IMG/VR virus record: IMGVR_UViG_3300006076_000001
Span: 1 to 64,000 of that record
Direction: 5' to 3' (one strand)
DNA from: a virus
DNA length: 64,000 nucleotides
Part shown: piece after piece, positions 42,017 through 49,105 of the stretch
Layout: each line of letters begins with the position of its first letter
How positions within the stretch are numbered: the first letter of the stretch is position 1
Position numbers and translations under genes: made by a program
Notes under the pieces: model-generated
The model's database searches: none
The model's input: the letters and a program-made list of their open reading frames with translations, nothing else
Told to the model about the DNA's origin: nothing

Positions 42017-42628
42017 TTATAACTCCATTTGAATTATATTTTGACCTGAAGCCATTATTTCATTTATAGCTGATGAGTCTAAGATTTTTTGTTTTAATCT
42101 GATTGATGACTCTAATCTCATCAAATAATCGTTTTGCTTATCAAGGAACTTGACAAGCTCTTTTATTGAGTTATAAACTCTTTCTATCCTCTTAAATTGA
42201 TTAGACAAAGGAAGAGTAATGTAATTAACCTCTCTTTCTCTTTCTGCATTTGAATTGGTTAAATGATACAGAGTTTCATCAACCAATAATTCCTGTTGAG
42301 TAGTAGATAATGTTATTTTAGCATCATTGTAAAGTTTATTTACCTCTGGCATAATATAAACAGCATTTTTAGTCAAAATGTCATTCAATTTATAAATGGC
42401 TTTATGGATTAATGCTAAAGCATCTAATTGAGGTAGATTTTTCTCTACTAATTCAGAAGCTATTTTATAAGGAATGTAAGGTGAATCTACAAATTCAAGG
42501 ACTTGTTTTCTAAGTTTAGTTTGGTATTCGCTAAGTTCTTTTTCTACTTCTTTAAATTCCTCTACCATTGGCTCTATTTCTTTTCTCTTATCTCTTCTAA
42601 AAGAAAAAATTGTTTTAACTTTTTGCAT
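42017..42628 (-). CDS. Unknown coiled-coil protein
   Basis: 203 aa, helical throughout with coiled-coil stretches at ~20-45 (PMVEEFKEVEKELSEYQTKL) and ~130-195. No domain or Cys cluster recognised. It abuts the resolvase-like gene (1 nt) and overlaps the upstream gene by 14 nt, so it is part of one DNA-metabolism operon. Start 42628 has AAAGGAG. Confidence 0.5.
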   Translation of the reverse strand: MQKVKTIFSFRRDKRKEIEPMVEEFKEVEKELSEYQTKLRKQVLEFVDSPYIPYKIASELVEKNLPQLDALALIHKAIYKLNDILTKNAVYIMPEVNKLYNDAKITLSTTQQELLVDETLYHLTNSNAEREREVNYITLPLSNQFKRIERVYNSIKELVKFLDKQNDYLMRLESSIRLKQKILDSSAINEIMASGQNIIQMEL

Positions 42629-42911
42629 CTTCTGACTCCTTTCCTGCTATGTTTTCAACATTGTTTGCATAGTATATTTCAAAGTCCTCTTTAGAAACTT
42701 CCATAATATTTATTATAACAATATTATCAAAATCTACTTTCAATGATTTTGCTATATCTTCAACCAGAGTTTTTCTATTTACAAATAGTCCGTTACCAGT
42801 AATTATGGAGATTTCTCCGTATTGTTTATCAAATGAACTCATTCCTAAAGGACTAACAAACTCTCTTGTATAAACAAAAGAAATTATAAAATATCTTTTA
42901 TTCACTTTCAT
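42615..42911 (-). CDS. Small unknown protein
   Basis: 98 aa (MKVNKRYFIISFVYTREFVS...IVIINIMEVSKEDFEIYYAN). Mixed alpha/beta, ending with an acidic tail. Overlaps both neighbours (14 nt on each side), suggesting coupled translation. No family recognised. Start at 42911 has AAAGG upstream. Confidence 0.5.
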   Translation of the reverse strand: MKVNKRYFIISFVYTREFVSPLGMSSFDKQYGEISIITGNGLFVNRKTLVEDIAKSLKVDFDNIVIINIMEVSKEDFEIYYANNVENIAGKESEDAKS

Positions 42912-43278
42912 CTGATTTACCTTTTTCTTTTTTATAATAAGCTGTAATAAGTTTAGCTAAATTAGAAATCATTTCACCTTTATGATACAAATAATCACTA
43001 TAGTTAATTACCCCGTCAATTACAAATGATTGATAATGGTTTATTCTGTTTATAGTTTGCAATGTTTGAATAACTGGCATTTTATCAGAAGCAATTGTGT
43101 ATCTGATTTCAAGTCTGCCTCCTTTTGATGAGTAGTCGTCTCTAAGTGGATTTTTATAATCAGATGCAACAATTACTTCCACTGGTTTTAAATTAGCTTC
43201 TTCAATGTCTTTTAGATATTTATCTTTGTATTGACTTGGTAGTTTATCTAAAATCTCTTTAATAACTAAACTAAGCAT
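42898..43278 (-). CDS. Unknown protein upstream of small-gene cluster
   Basis: 126 aa. Beta strands ADSDYKNPL-type and GGRLEIRYTIASDKMPVIQT, C-terminal helix rich in Lys (KLITAYYKKEKGKSDESE). Checked as a possible carrier of polymerase motif A: the piece DYSSKGGRLEIRYT has the letters but not the spacing or context, so I reject that. Start at 43278 has AAAGGAG. Confidence 0.5.
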   Translation of the reverse strand: MLSLVIKEILDKLPSQYKDKYLKDIEEANLKPVEVIVASDYKNPLRDDYSSKGGRLEIRYTIASDKMPVIQTLQTINRINHYQSFVIDGVINYSDYLYHKGEMISNLAKLITAYYKKEKGKSDESE

Positions 43279-43299
43279 CTCCGACTCCTTTCTGATTTA

Positions 43300-43644
43300 T
43301 TATTTTAAATAAGTATCCACAACAGGTGTGTATCTTTTGTAACTAGGTGAAGAAAATAATAACTCTAATTGAGTTGTTTTGTTCTCCTCACTTTTAATTT
43401 TAATATCATTAATAATTTGCCATCTGCTTTGCTCTGCCTCATCAGGATTACCATAAACAAATTCAATTTCTTCTACTCTTGTATCTGATAATTTCACTGT
43501 AACTGAATAAACATAACTGACTTCTTTTTGTTTCTTAAAAAATCCCCCTGTAACTTCTACCCTTTCTTCCACTGGAGAAATCATTAAAATATTATTATAA
43601 TCTCCAACCAATGTGCCATCTGGCAATAAAATTGCTTTATCCAT
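43300..43644 (-). CDS. Unknown protein after polymerase N-terminal segment
   Basis: 114 aa from the ATG at 43644 (AGGAGG upstream). Beta-rich (AILLPDGTLVGDYNNILMIS, SYVYSVTVKLSDTRVEEIEF), possibly a small OB- or SH3-like fold. Unknown function. It begins 22 nt after the polymerase exonuclease segment and shows no similarity to missing polymerase parts. Confidence 0.5.
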   Translation of the reverse strand: MDKAILLPDGTLVGDYNNILMISPVEERVEVTGGFFKKQKEVSYVYSVTVKLSDTRVEEIEFVYGNPDEAEQSRWQIINDIKIKSEENKTTQLELLFSSPSYKRYTPVVDTYLK

Positions 43645-43666
43645 TTTCAAACCTCCTAATATAAGA

Positions 43667-45385
43667 TTAATTCTTGCTTTTATATTCCCAAGAAATTAAA
43701 GTGTTAATTATTCTTTGTTCTGCTTCTCTCTCTAACTCTTCCATTTGTGGGAGTTTAGTAACGACTTTTTTTAATTTAACCAATTTTGGTGATTCTGACG
43801 GCATACCCTGAGTATTTAAAGAGTGGGTAATACCATTACCTAATTTTAATTTACAATTTGTTTTAGTTTTAAGTTTATTAAAAGTTGCATATCTTGGGTG
43901 TCCTGACCCTTTTTCATTTGCAAATCTTAGGGTATCAGTACCGATGTATCTCAAATTAATATTAACAAAAAAATGGTTTCTGTCATCAATGTAAAGGTTA
44001 TATAAAATACCATAATAAATTGCTATATCTTTAACTAAAGACCTATATAAAGAAATAATACTTAATAAAGTTTGAATATCTTGTTTAGTATCCTCTGGTA
44101 AGAACTCTGCTTCCATAACAGCTGATTTAAATTTAGATAAAATGGAGTCATCCATATTGAACTGCTCTTTAATTGCACCACTTTTTAATTTATCTACTTT
44201 TCTAACCAATCCAAAATAGTCCTCTATATACTTATAGAAGTTATTTTCATCTCCTTTCCATAAAGGTTTTAGTATATAATTAACTATTATCACAGACACC
44301 ATAGGACTGACTACTGATATCTCCTCTTCATAACCATACTTTTTAAGTGTATTAATAAATTTTTGCTCTAAAAGTATCATTCTAATGTTAATTGTTTTGA
44401 TTGTCCTAACCAATCTGTCTTTATCGATTAAAAGCCCGTATTGTAAAGATGAAATTACATAATACAAAGCTTGATGAACTATTTTAGTTGTAGTAGGTTG
44501 CTCTTTATATGGGTTTCTACCATAAATGTCGTCTATCACAAATGCTTTAAACAAACCATAGGTATTAGTAGCATCTGACCCAGCATATGTTAAAGCATTT
44601 GAAACTGGCAACCTGTTAAAAGAAATGTGATTTTTAGTGGGTAAATTTAAAATTTCATTAATTTCAAGCATCTTTCTATTAAGTACATACTCTGATAATG
44701 CTTTAAGCCCATGACCTATATTCATAGGCATAAACTCTTGATTATTCATCAATTTTGAAACCAACATTGTATCTGTTATTGGGATATTACCTATTTTAAT
44801 TCCCCAGTTAGATAAATGAGCTAAGTCAAATTGTGCGTTATGTAAAACAATATGGAAATTGTCTATCAACCATTGTAAAAATGGTTTGACTTGTGTCTCC
44901 CAATCTAAATTTTTTATGCCATCTGTTTCTGTATGTTTAACTGGTAAAATAAACCCCTCTTTATCAGAAATAGCTAACGGAACTGAAACGATTTCTGTAT
45001 CTGGAACAAACCTACCTTTAATCAATTTACCTTTAGTAGATAACCCCGAAGTTTCTAAATCCAATGCAATAACAGGTTTATTGAAGCCGTCATAAGTAAC
45101 TGCTTTCTCTTTAATATAACTTTTGAATTTATCTAAATCTTTATCTACAACTTCTACATAATCAGCAATTGGAGTAAATAATTTATCCTTATCAATCTCA
45201 GTTGTAATAATTTTAAAAGAACATTCCTTTACCCAGTCGTGCATTTTAGCAAAATTATGAGGTAAAAATACCTCTGACGGCTCTAATGGAGAAAAGTCTT
45301 TTTCTAATTTACTATCAATTAATTCCTGATAATTTGGGATTTCAACAGGAACTTTATCATAAACAAAAAAATCTTTATACTTCAA
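43667..45385 (-). CDS. DNA polymerase family A, 3'-5' exonuclease and thumb segment
   Basis: 572 aa from a TTG at 45385, seven nt after AAAGGAG. DnaQ-like proofreading exonuclease: Exo I VIALDLETSG (D109, E111), Exo II LHNAQFDLAHL (~187), Exo III YAGSDATNTYGLFK (~290). The thumb follows, and the start of the polymerase domain shows LRYIGTDTLRFAN (equivalent to TGRLSS) and HSLNTQGMPS (equivalent to NLQNIP). It ends ~40 residues later with a charged tail (VKLKKVVTKLPQMEELE), before motif A. Fingers and palm motif C are in other genes (33819, 33157). Confidence 0.8.
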   Translation of the reverse strand: MKYKDFFVYDKVPVEIPNYQELIDSKLEKDFSPLEPSEVFLPHNFAKMHDWVKECSFKIITTEIDKDKLFTPIADYVEVVDKDLDKFKSYIKEKAVTYDGFNKPVIALDLETSGLSTKGKLIKGRFVPDTEIVSVPLAISDKEGFILPVKHTETDGIKNLDWETQVKPFLQWLIDNFHIVLHNAQFDLAHLSNWGIKIGNIPITDTMLVSKLMNNQEFMPMNIGHGLKALSEYVLNRKMLEINEILNLPTKNHISFNRLPVSNALTYAGSDATNTYGLFKAFVIDDIYGRNPYKEQPTTTKIVHQALYYVISSLQYGLLIDKDRLVRTIKTINIRMILLEQKFINTLKKYGYEEEISVVSPMVSVIIVNYILKPLWKGDENNFYKYIEDYFGLVRKVDKLKSGAIKEQFNMDDSILSKFKSAVMEAEFLPEDTKQDIQTLLSIISLYRSLVKDIAIYYGILYNLYIDDRNHFFVNINLRYIGTDTLRFANEKGSGHPRYATFNKLKTKTNCKLKLGNGITHSLNTQGMPSESPKLVKLKKVVTKLPQMEELEREAEQRIINTLISWEYKSKN

Positions 45386-45409
45386 ACTGACTCCTTTCTT
45401 CTAATTTAT

Positions 45410-45688
45410 TTAATTACCGAGCAAATCAACTAATGCAAATCTAACATCATCGATTGTAAAGTTTTCTGGAATCGACACCTCTTTGTCATCTGTTTTTAAA
45501 ATAACTTCACCATCTTTATTAACACTAAATATTATGATTCTACCATCATTTAATCTAAACAAAGGTATTGATTTACCAATAAACATTTTAATTTTATCTT
45601 TTAAAGATAATCTACCTAATTTAATTTTAAGTAGATTATAAATTGAATTAACTGCTCTTTCGTCTATCTGAGAAACAATATTTTTCAT
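45410..45688 (-). CDS. Small unknown protein with hidden ribosome binding site
   Basis: 92 aa (MKNIVSQIDERAVNSIYNLL...VSIPENFTIDDVRFALVDLL). Mixed alpha/beta, no family recognised. It lies directly upstream of the polymerase exonuclease gene. Its binding site GGAG is within a perfect 9-bp hairpin with the end of the upstream gene (45691-45721), so translation should depend on ribosomes finishing that gene. Confidence 0.55.
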   Translation of the reverse strand: MKNIVSQIDERAVNSIYNLLKIKLGRLSLKDKIKMFIGKSIPLFRLNDGRIIIFSVNKDGEVILKTDDKEVSIPENFTIDDVRFALVDLLGN

Positions 45689-45690
45689 TT

Positions 45691-45721
45691 AATCACTCCT
45701 TTTTATCTTTTTGGAGTGATT
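45691..45721 (-). promoter_or_regulatory. Hairpin hiding a ribosome binding site, 45.7 kb
   Basis: AATCACTCC and GGAGTGATT (9-bp perfect arms, 13-nt loop, minus strand). The 3' arm holds the GGAG binding site of the gene starting at 45688; the 5' arm is the coding end of the upstream gene. Reads as a translational-coupling device. Confidence 0.6.
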
Positions 45722-46043
45722 TTAATAAAACAAAAATTGAAGAAGTAATACTGCTAACTTGTGCTGAATCCCATTTAGAAATTAAATCTTCTAAAGTTTT
45801 TTCAGGCTCAATAAATACAACATTATCTTTACAAACTAAAATAATAGCAATAGCTAATAATAAATTTTGAGGTAAATCAGCCATTGTATCCTCATCTGGA
45901 GTAGCCCTTAAAATAGCTTTAGTTTTATCAATTAAATCATTGCACTCCTCATTCTCAGTCAAAAAATCGATTTGAGACTTAACATCTTTCACTTTCACTT
46001 TATTAGTAAGTAATTCAATTACTTTATCTTTAACAATATCCAT
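45693..46043 (-). CDS. Small unknown protein
   Basis: 116 aa, helical (DIVKDKVIELLTNKVKVKDV ... WDSAQVSSITSSIFVLLKSL). Overlaps the hairpin that controls the next gene. A box CCTATAAAGTGG lies about 28 nt before the start at 46043 and may be a promoter. Binding site GGAGG. No family recognised. Confidence 0.5.
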   Translation of the reverse strand: MDIVKDKVIELLTNKVKVKDVKSQIDFLTENEECNDLIDKTKAILRATPDEDTMADLPQNLLLAIAIILVCKDNVVFIEPEKTLEDLISKWDSAQVSSITSSIFVLLKSLQKDKKE

Positions 46044-46106
46044 TTGTGTCCTCCTTTTCTTTTTTGTACCACTTTATAGGTAGAAGAAAAAAAGGATTTA
46101 ATAATT

Positions 46107-46559
46107 TTAAAGATAGATTGGAGATGGTAAGTAAGACTCTACAATAGTATTAATTTCTCTTGTAGATTTATTATAAGCGGTATTTATAATCAACTTTTCT
46201 ATTACCAAAGGTGGGATTTTTAAATTGAAACTTCTAAATAATTTAATTAATTCTGTAATTTTAGTGTCTTTAGCTTGAGTATTATTAGAAAATTGAATGC
46301 CATAATTTGTATAGATGTATTCTACTGCCTCTTGATAAGAAAACCCTTTAAGTTCCATTAAAAAAGTAGTAGGGAGATAAGCTTTACCAGTTCCGAAATC
46401 ATAAGCCGACCCAAAGTCATTTTCATCTTTTGGTTTGTAAATTCTAAATGATGGATTTGAGTCGCTTCTGAATGGAGAGGAAATAGTATAATCTCTCCAC
46501 TCTGGAATCTCCTCTCCCAATTCATCACTAACTATTTTAGCAAAAAGGTTAATTGCCAT
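46107..46559 (-). CDS. DnaG-like primase N-terminal domain, no zinc ligands
   Basis: 150 aa. The segment SSPFRSDSNPSFRIY..., then SAYDFGTGKAYLPTTFLMEL and GFSYQEAVEYIYTNYGI, follows the DnaG zinc-binding domain pattern (PFHxxKxPSF ... Y.CFGCG..G....F....E..SF.EA....A...GI) as in phage and Bacteroidota primases. The Cys/His ligands are all replaced and no TOPRIM domain follows in this gene or its neighbours. So it may be a relict, an adaptor, or half of a split primase. Start 46559 has AAGGTG. Confidence 0.6.
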   Translation of the reverse strand: MAINLFAKIVSDELGEEIPEWRDYTISSPFRSDSNPSFRIYKPKDENDFGSAYDFGTGKAYLPTTFLMELKGFSYQEAVEYIYTNYGIQFSNNTQAKDTKITELIKLFRSFNLKIPPLVIEKLIINTAYNKSTREINTIVESYLPSPIYL

Positions 46560-46562
46560 TAA

Positions 46563-47159
46563 TTACACCTTAAGATTTTTCCAATCTTTCCATCTGTAGT
46601 ATCTATAAGTCTTATCATTATCTTTAATAATATAGTGTAATTTTTCTACTGGAACTCCACAAAATTCTAAATTAGAGTATTCTTCTACCTTTTCTTCCGC
46701 CCATTTCTCAATTTTATCCATTGAATAGTCATCTACATAAAATGGGTATTCCTTAATAAACTCTTCTACTAAATTTAGTGACCCCTCTTTATATCCTAAA
46801 ACAAATGCTTGTGCCTCTTTAATATACTCTTCTATAGAATTAATTATCCACATTGGAGGTAGCCCCTCTAATGGCACATTTTTATCATCAGAAGTCCTTG
46901 CGAAGTATCTCCATAAAGGAATGCCTTTAATTGTATTATAGCCTAACATTTCTCCGTGTCTTGTTTTATTAAAGAATGCAACATCATAAACTGGAATATC
47001 TCCGTCATCTTCTTTACCAACAACAATAACAGGTGTAATTATTTTTCTATCTGATTCTACACCTATATCTGTTAAATCAAAGATACCAATATTACAAATT
47101 AAACCTACTTCTATAGTATCTATTCCTCTTTCAAAAGGAATCATTTTGTCTTTTTTCAT
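46563..47159 (-). CDS. Unknown protein, box-promoter downstream
   Basis: 198 aa, acidic, mixed strands and helices (RGIDTIEVGLICNIGIFDLT ... GVPVEKLHYIIKDNDKTYRYY). No motif recognised. It is the first gene after a TTATTATAAATA box (47189-47200, 30 nt before its start) and abuts the primase-like gene (3 nt gap), so it may be the first gene of a transcript leading into the replication genes. Start at 47159 has AAAAGGAGG. Confidence 0.5.
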   Translation of the reverse strand: MKKDKMIPFERGIDTIEVGLICNIGIFDLTDIGVESDRKIITPVIVVGKEDDGDIPVYDVAFFNKTRHGEMLGYNTIKGIPLWRYFARTSDDKNVPLEGLPPMWIINSIEEYIKEAQAFVLGYKEGSLNLVEEFIKEYPFYVDDYSMDKIEKWAEEKVEEYSNLEFCGVPVEKLHYIIKDNDKTYRYYRWKDWKNLKV

Positions 47160-47188
47160 TTAAACCTCCTTTTAATGATTTTTGGACT

Positions 47189-47200
47189 TATTTATAATAA
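47189..47200 (-). promoter_or_regulatory. Candidate late-type promoter box
   Basis: TTATTATAAATA on the minus strand, identical to the box at 50648-50659. It contains TATAAATA, the T4 late promoter core. It lies 30 nt before the start at 47159; no -35 element is evident. Confidence 0.55.
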
Positions 47201-47210
47201 GAGTTAAAGT

Positions 47211-47447
47211 TTATTTTAACTTTATATCAACCTCAATTGGGATAGGGGGTATAGGTTTAGGCTTTATAATTATTTCACCTGCCCCAATGTATTTAAATTC
47301 AACTGCACTACTATCAATATTTAAAGAATCGACCATATCTGAAATTTCAGACTCTATTCTGTTTATGTTTTCTACTCTTTCTGTAACCTTTTTAAGTTCT
47401 TCTATAATTTTAATCATATCTAAAGATATGCTATTTTTTGTACCCAT
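47211..47447 (-). CDS. Small coiled-coil protein
   Basis: 78 aa. First 45 residues predict coiled coil (IKIIEELKKVTERVENINRI), the rest is a Pro/Ile-rich strand (IIIKPKPIPPIPIEVDIKLK). Binding site GAAAGGAAA. Between the membrane miniprotein gene and the TTATTATAAATA box, so it may be the last gene of the dUTPase transcript. Function unknown. Confidence 0.5.
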   Translation of the reverse strand: MGTKNSISLDMIKIIEELKKVTERVENINRIESEISDMVDSLNIDSSAVEFKYIGAGEIIIKPKPIPPIPIEVDIKLK

Positions 47448-47459
47448 TTAAATTTCCTT

Positions 47460-47618
47460 TCACAAAAATAAATTAATTATTGCTATTATGATTGCACCAA
47501 TCCCTAATAATAAAAAATGAGGAAAATTATTGAATCTAGGTATATCCGATTTTGTAAAGAAAGCCATCACAAAGAAAAAGACGGATAAAAATATTAAACC
47601 TATCGTTGCATTATTCAT
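47460..47618 (-). CDS. Small two-helix membrane protein (52 aa)
   Basis: A 52-codon frame with two hydrophobic helices (IGLIFLSVFFFVMAFF and HFLLLGIGAIIIAIINLFL) joined by a short polar loop. Its ATG at 47618 overlaps the dUTPase stop as ATGA, a common coupling arrangement. Possible holin, antiholin or membrane accessory. No family recognised; the tight coupling supports that it is real. Confidence 0.6.
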   Translation of the reverse strand: MNNATIGLIFLSVFFFVMAFFTKSDIPRFNNFPHFLLLGIGAIIIAIINLFL

Positions 47619-48061
47619 TTTCCAGTACTCCCAAATCCATTATGTCCTCTATCAGACCAAACAGGTAATTCGTCTACTTCCTCTAATTCTGTATGAATCA
47701 TAGGGACTGGAATAAGCACTCCCTGAGCTATTTTATCCCCTACTTCAATTTTTGGTGGTTTTCCAGAGCCTAAATACCATAATAAAAATGTTACCTCCCC
47801 TTGATAACCAGAATCAATAACACTATGAAACACGGCTATGTGTTTATTAAAAAGCATACTACTTCTTGGAGCTGTAGATAGATAATAACCCATCGGAACT
47901 TCTACTGCTACATCTGTCCTAGCAATTGCAAACCATAAATTGTTATCATTTTTAATCCATTCTAATGGTCGTGATAATTTAAAATCAATCCCTGCATCTG
48001 TAACTCTTGACTTAACTGGACTAAACGCTTTATCTGATAATTTTTTAAATTTAATTTTCAT
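47615..48061 (-). CDS. dut: dUTP diphosphatase (dUTPase)
   Basis: 148 aa, the normal size for trimeric dUTPase. Five family motifs in order: DAGIDF (1), PRSSM (2), IDSGYQGEV (3), GDKIAQ (4) and RGHNGFGSTG (5). It converts dUTP to dUMP, preventing uracil in DNA and feeding ThyX. Coupled to the membrane miniprotein gene. Start at 48061 has AGAGGAGG. Confidence 0.97.
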   Translation of the reverse strand: MKIKFKKLSDKAFSPVKSRVTDAGIDFKLSRPLEWIKNDNNLWFAIARTDVAVEVPMGYYLSTAPRSSMLFNKHIAVFHSVIDSGYQGEVTFLLWYLGSGKPPKIEVGDKIAQGVLIPVPMIHTELEEVDELPVWSDRGHNGFGSTGK

Positions 48062-48528
48062 ATCTCTACCTCCTCTTTATTTAAAGGTTTATTTTCTGTA
48101 AAATAGATTTTATTACAAGACATTAATAAAGCATCAGAACTAAAAATAACTTCAATAAAATCACCGAATATCTTTATTTTTTGATTAGGTGTGATACTAA
48201 ATGGTTTACCAATAGGAATGTGTATTTTAGTTCCAGAAGAGATTTTAAATTGATTATCTGATAATTTTTCTATTGTTCCCTCTATTAAAATACATTCCAT
48301 AGACTCTTTAGTATTAAAATCGATTCCTAATTGAGAAAGTAAATGGTTTATACCTCTTCCTGTAGATTTCTCTCCGTCCCAATGAACTTTACCTGATGAT
48401 GGATAAAAGTTTATCCATTTTTGTTTTTCATCACTCCATATTTTTATATGTGTCCCACTGTTAAGCCTCTTATACATTATGAAGTTTTCATCAAGTATCC
48501 TAAATAAAGTTTCTAATTCTTTAGGCAT
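48058..48528 (-). CDS. Unknown protein with RNA-binding-like N-terminal part
   Basis: 156 aa if started at the ATG at 48528 (seven nt after GGAGG; the ATG at 48531 is too close). The N-terminal ~65 residues (LDENFIMYKRLNSGTHIKIW ... NFYPSSGKVHWDGE) resemble the small dsRBD/HicA-like domain in phage proteins with a T-H-x-K-I and FYPS-x-GK core. The rest is beta-rich and uncertain. Overlaps dut by 4 nt. Confidence 0.5.
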   Translation of the reverse strand: MPKELETLFRILDENFIMYKRLNSGTHIKIWSDEKQKWINFYPSSGKVHWDGEKSTGRGINHLLSQLGIDFNTKESMECILIEGTIEKLSDNQFKISSGTKIHIPIGKPFSITPNQKIKIFGDFIEVIFSSDALLMSCNKIYFTENKPLNKEEVEI

Positions 48529-48869
48529 CATTTATCCTCCGAATCATTTAAGATTTCTATTATGGTAGCTAACTCAACTAAATTTTCTAATTTATCTCTA
48601 TCAATTTCTGGAAGTATATCGTCTCTAACCCATAAATTATATAAGATATGGCTGTCATCTGAAACAATTAAATCACAAAATTGATTAAACACTTGAATTT
48701 TTCTTTTTGAAGATAAGTCTTTAGATTGTTTAATTAAGTCTTTTGCGTATAAAACAATGTTTTTATAATTAGAATCACAATTATCAAATGGTCTTTTGAA
48801 ACCGAAATGGCTACACCTTTGATGTAATCTATCCCAATAAATACAATCATTACATCTTTTCTGATTCAT
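48528..48869 (-). CDS. Small Cys-rich protein
   Basis: 113 aa. N-terminal Cys/His cluster KRCNDCIYWDRLHQRCSHFG (C-x2-C-x7...C-x-H), as in small zinc-binding phage proteins; the rest is helical (LYAKDLIKQSKDLSSKRKI). Its leader holds a TCTAATC/GATTAGA hairpin (48887-48903) that pairs next to the AAAGGAG site. First gene downstream of the ~230-bp regulatory gap after SSB. Confidence 0.55.
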   Translation of the reverse strand: MNQKRCNDCIYWDRLHQRCSHFGFKRPFDNCDSNYKNIVLYAKDLIKQSKDLSSKRKIQVFNQFCDLIVSDDSHILYNLWVRDDILPEIDRDKLENLVELATIIEILNDSEDK

Positions 48870-48886
48870 TTTTATTGACTCCTTTC

Positions 48887-48903
48887 TCTAATCTGAGATT
48901 AGA
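48887..48903 (-). promoter_or_regulatory. Hairpin next to the 48.87 kb ribosome binding site
   Basis: TCTAATC-TCA-GATTAGA (7-bp arms on the minus strand), immediately upstream of AGAAAGGAG. It could block or stabilise ribosome entry at the Cys-rich gene. Confidence 0.45.
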
Positions 48904-48963
48904 TTTAAAAGATACATCTTCTTGGCTCTTTCTGGTATTTCTCTTGCATCAGAAAGATGCTTA

Positions 48964-48985
48964 AGCTACTAATATAGCTAATAAT
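48964..48985. repeat. 22-bp AGCTA element in the SSB 3' gap
   Basis: Exact reverse-complement copy of 33400-33421. Here it lies in a non-coding gap, next to a GCATC/GATGC hairpin (48946-48960) and a CTCTTGCATCAGAAA motif that also occurs at about 10875. Confidence 0.7.
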
Positions 48986-49020
48986 GTTGTAAAAATGCCT
49001 TTTCTGGCTTCTCTTTAAAT

Positions 49021-49082
49021 AGTTCTTATTCCAGCCTCCTAAATCAATAAGAGAACAAAGAAAAGAGACTGGAGTAAGAACT
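49021..49082. repeat. Long inverted repeat downstream of SSB
   Basis: Arms 49021-49034 and 49069-49082 match at 13 of 14 positions (one of the pair AGTTCTTACTCCAG) around a 34-nt loop. Part of a ~230-bp gap with no gene. Could be an RNA-processing site, an mRNA 3' end, or an origin-like structure. Confidence 0.55.
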
Positions 49083-49105
49083 AAGAGGAAAGGAAGCCCT
49101 CTTAG
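49081..49105 (-). terminator. Hairpin at the end of the SSB gene
   Basis: CTAAGAGG and CCTCTTAG (8-bp perfect arms, 9-nt loop), overlapping the SSB stop codon and followed by TTCTTACTCC. The T-run is short, so it may be partial. Confidence 0.5.

Noticed and set aside
42898-43278. DYSSKGGRLEIRYT as polymerase motif A
   Set aside because: Only single letters match; the spacing between D and E/R and the surrounding residues differ from D-Y-S-x-x-E-x-R, and the protein has no other polymerase features.
43667-45385. Split intein explaining the divided polymerase
   Set aside because: No Cys/Ser-starting intein block A and no HN-Cys/Ser C-terminal block at the breaks.
33819-45385. Group I intron joining the polymerase parts
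   Set aside because: About 9 kb with thyX, nrdB and other full genes lies between; far too long and gene-rich for an intron.
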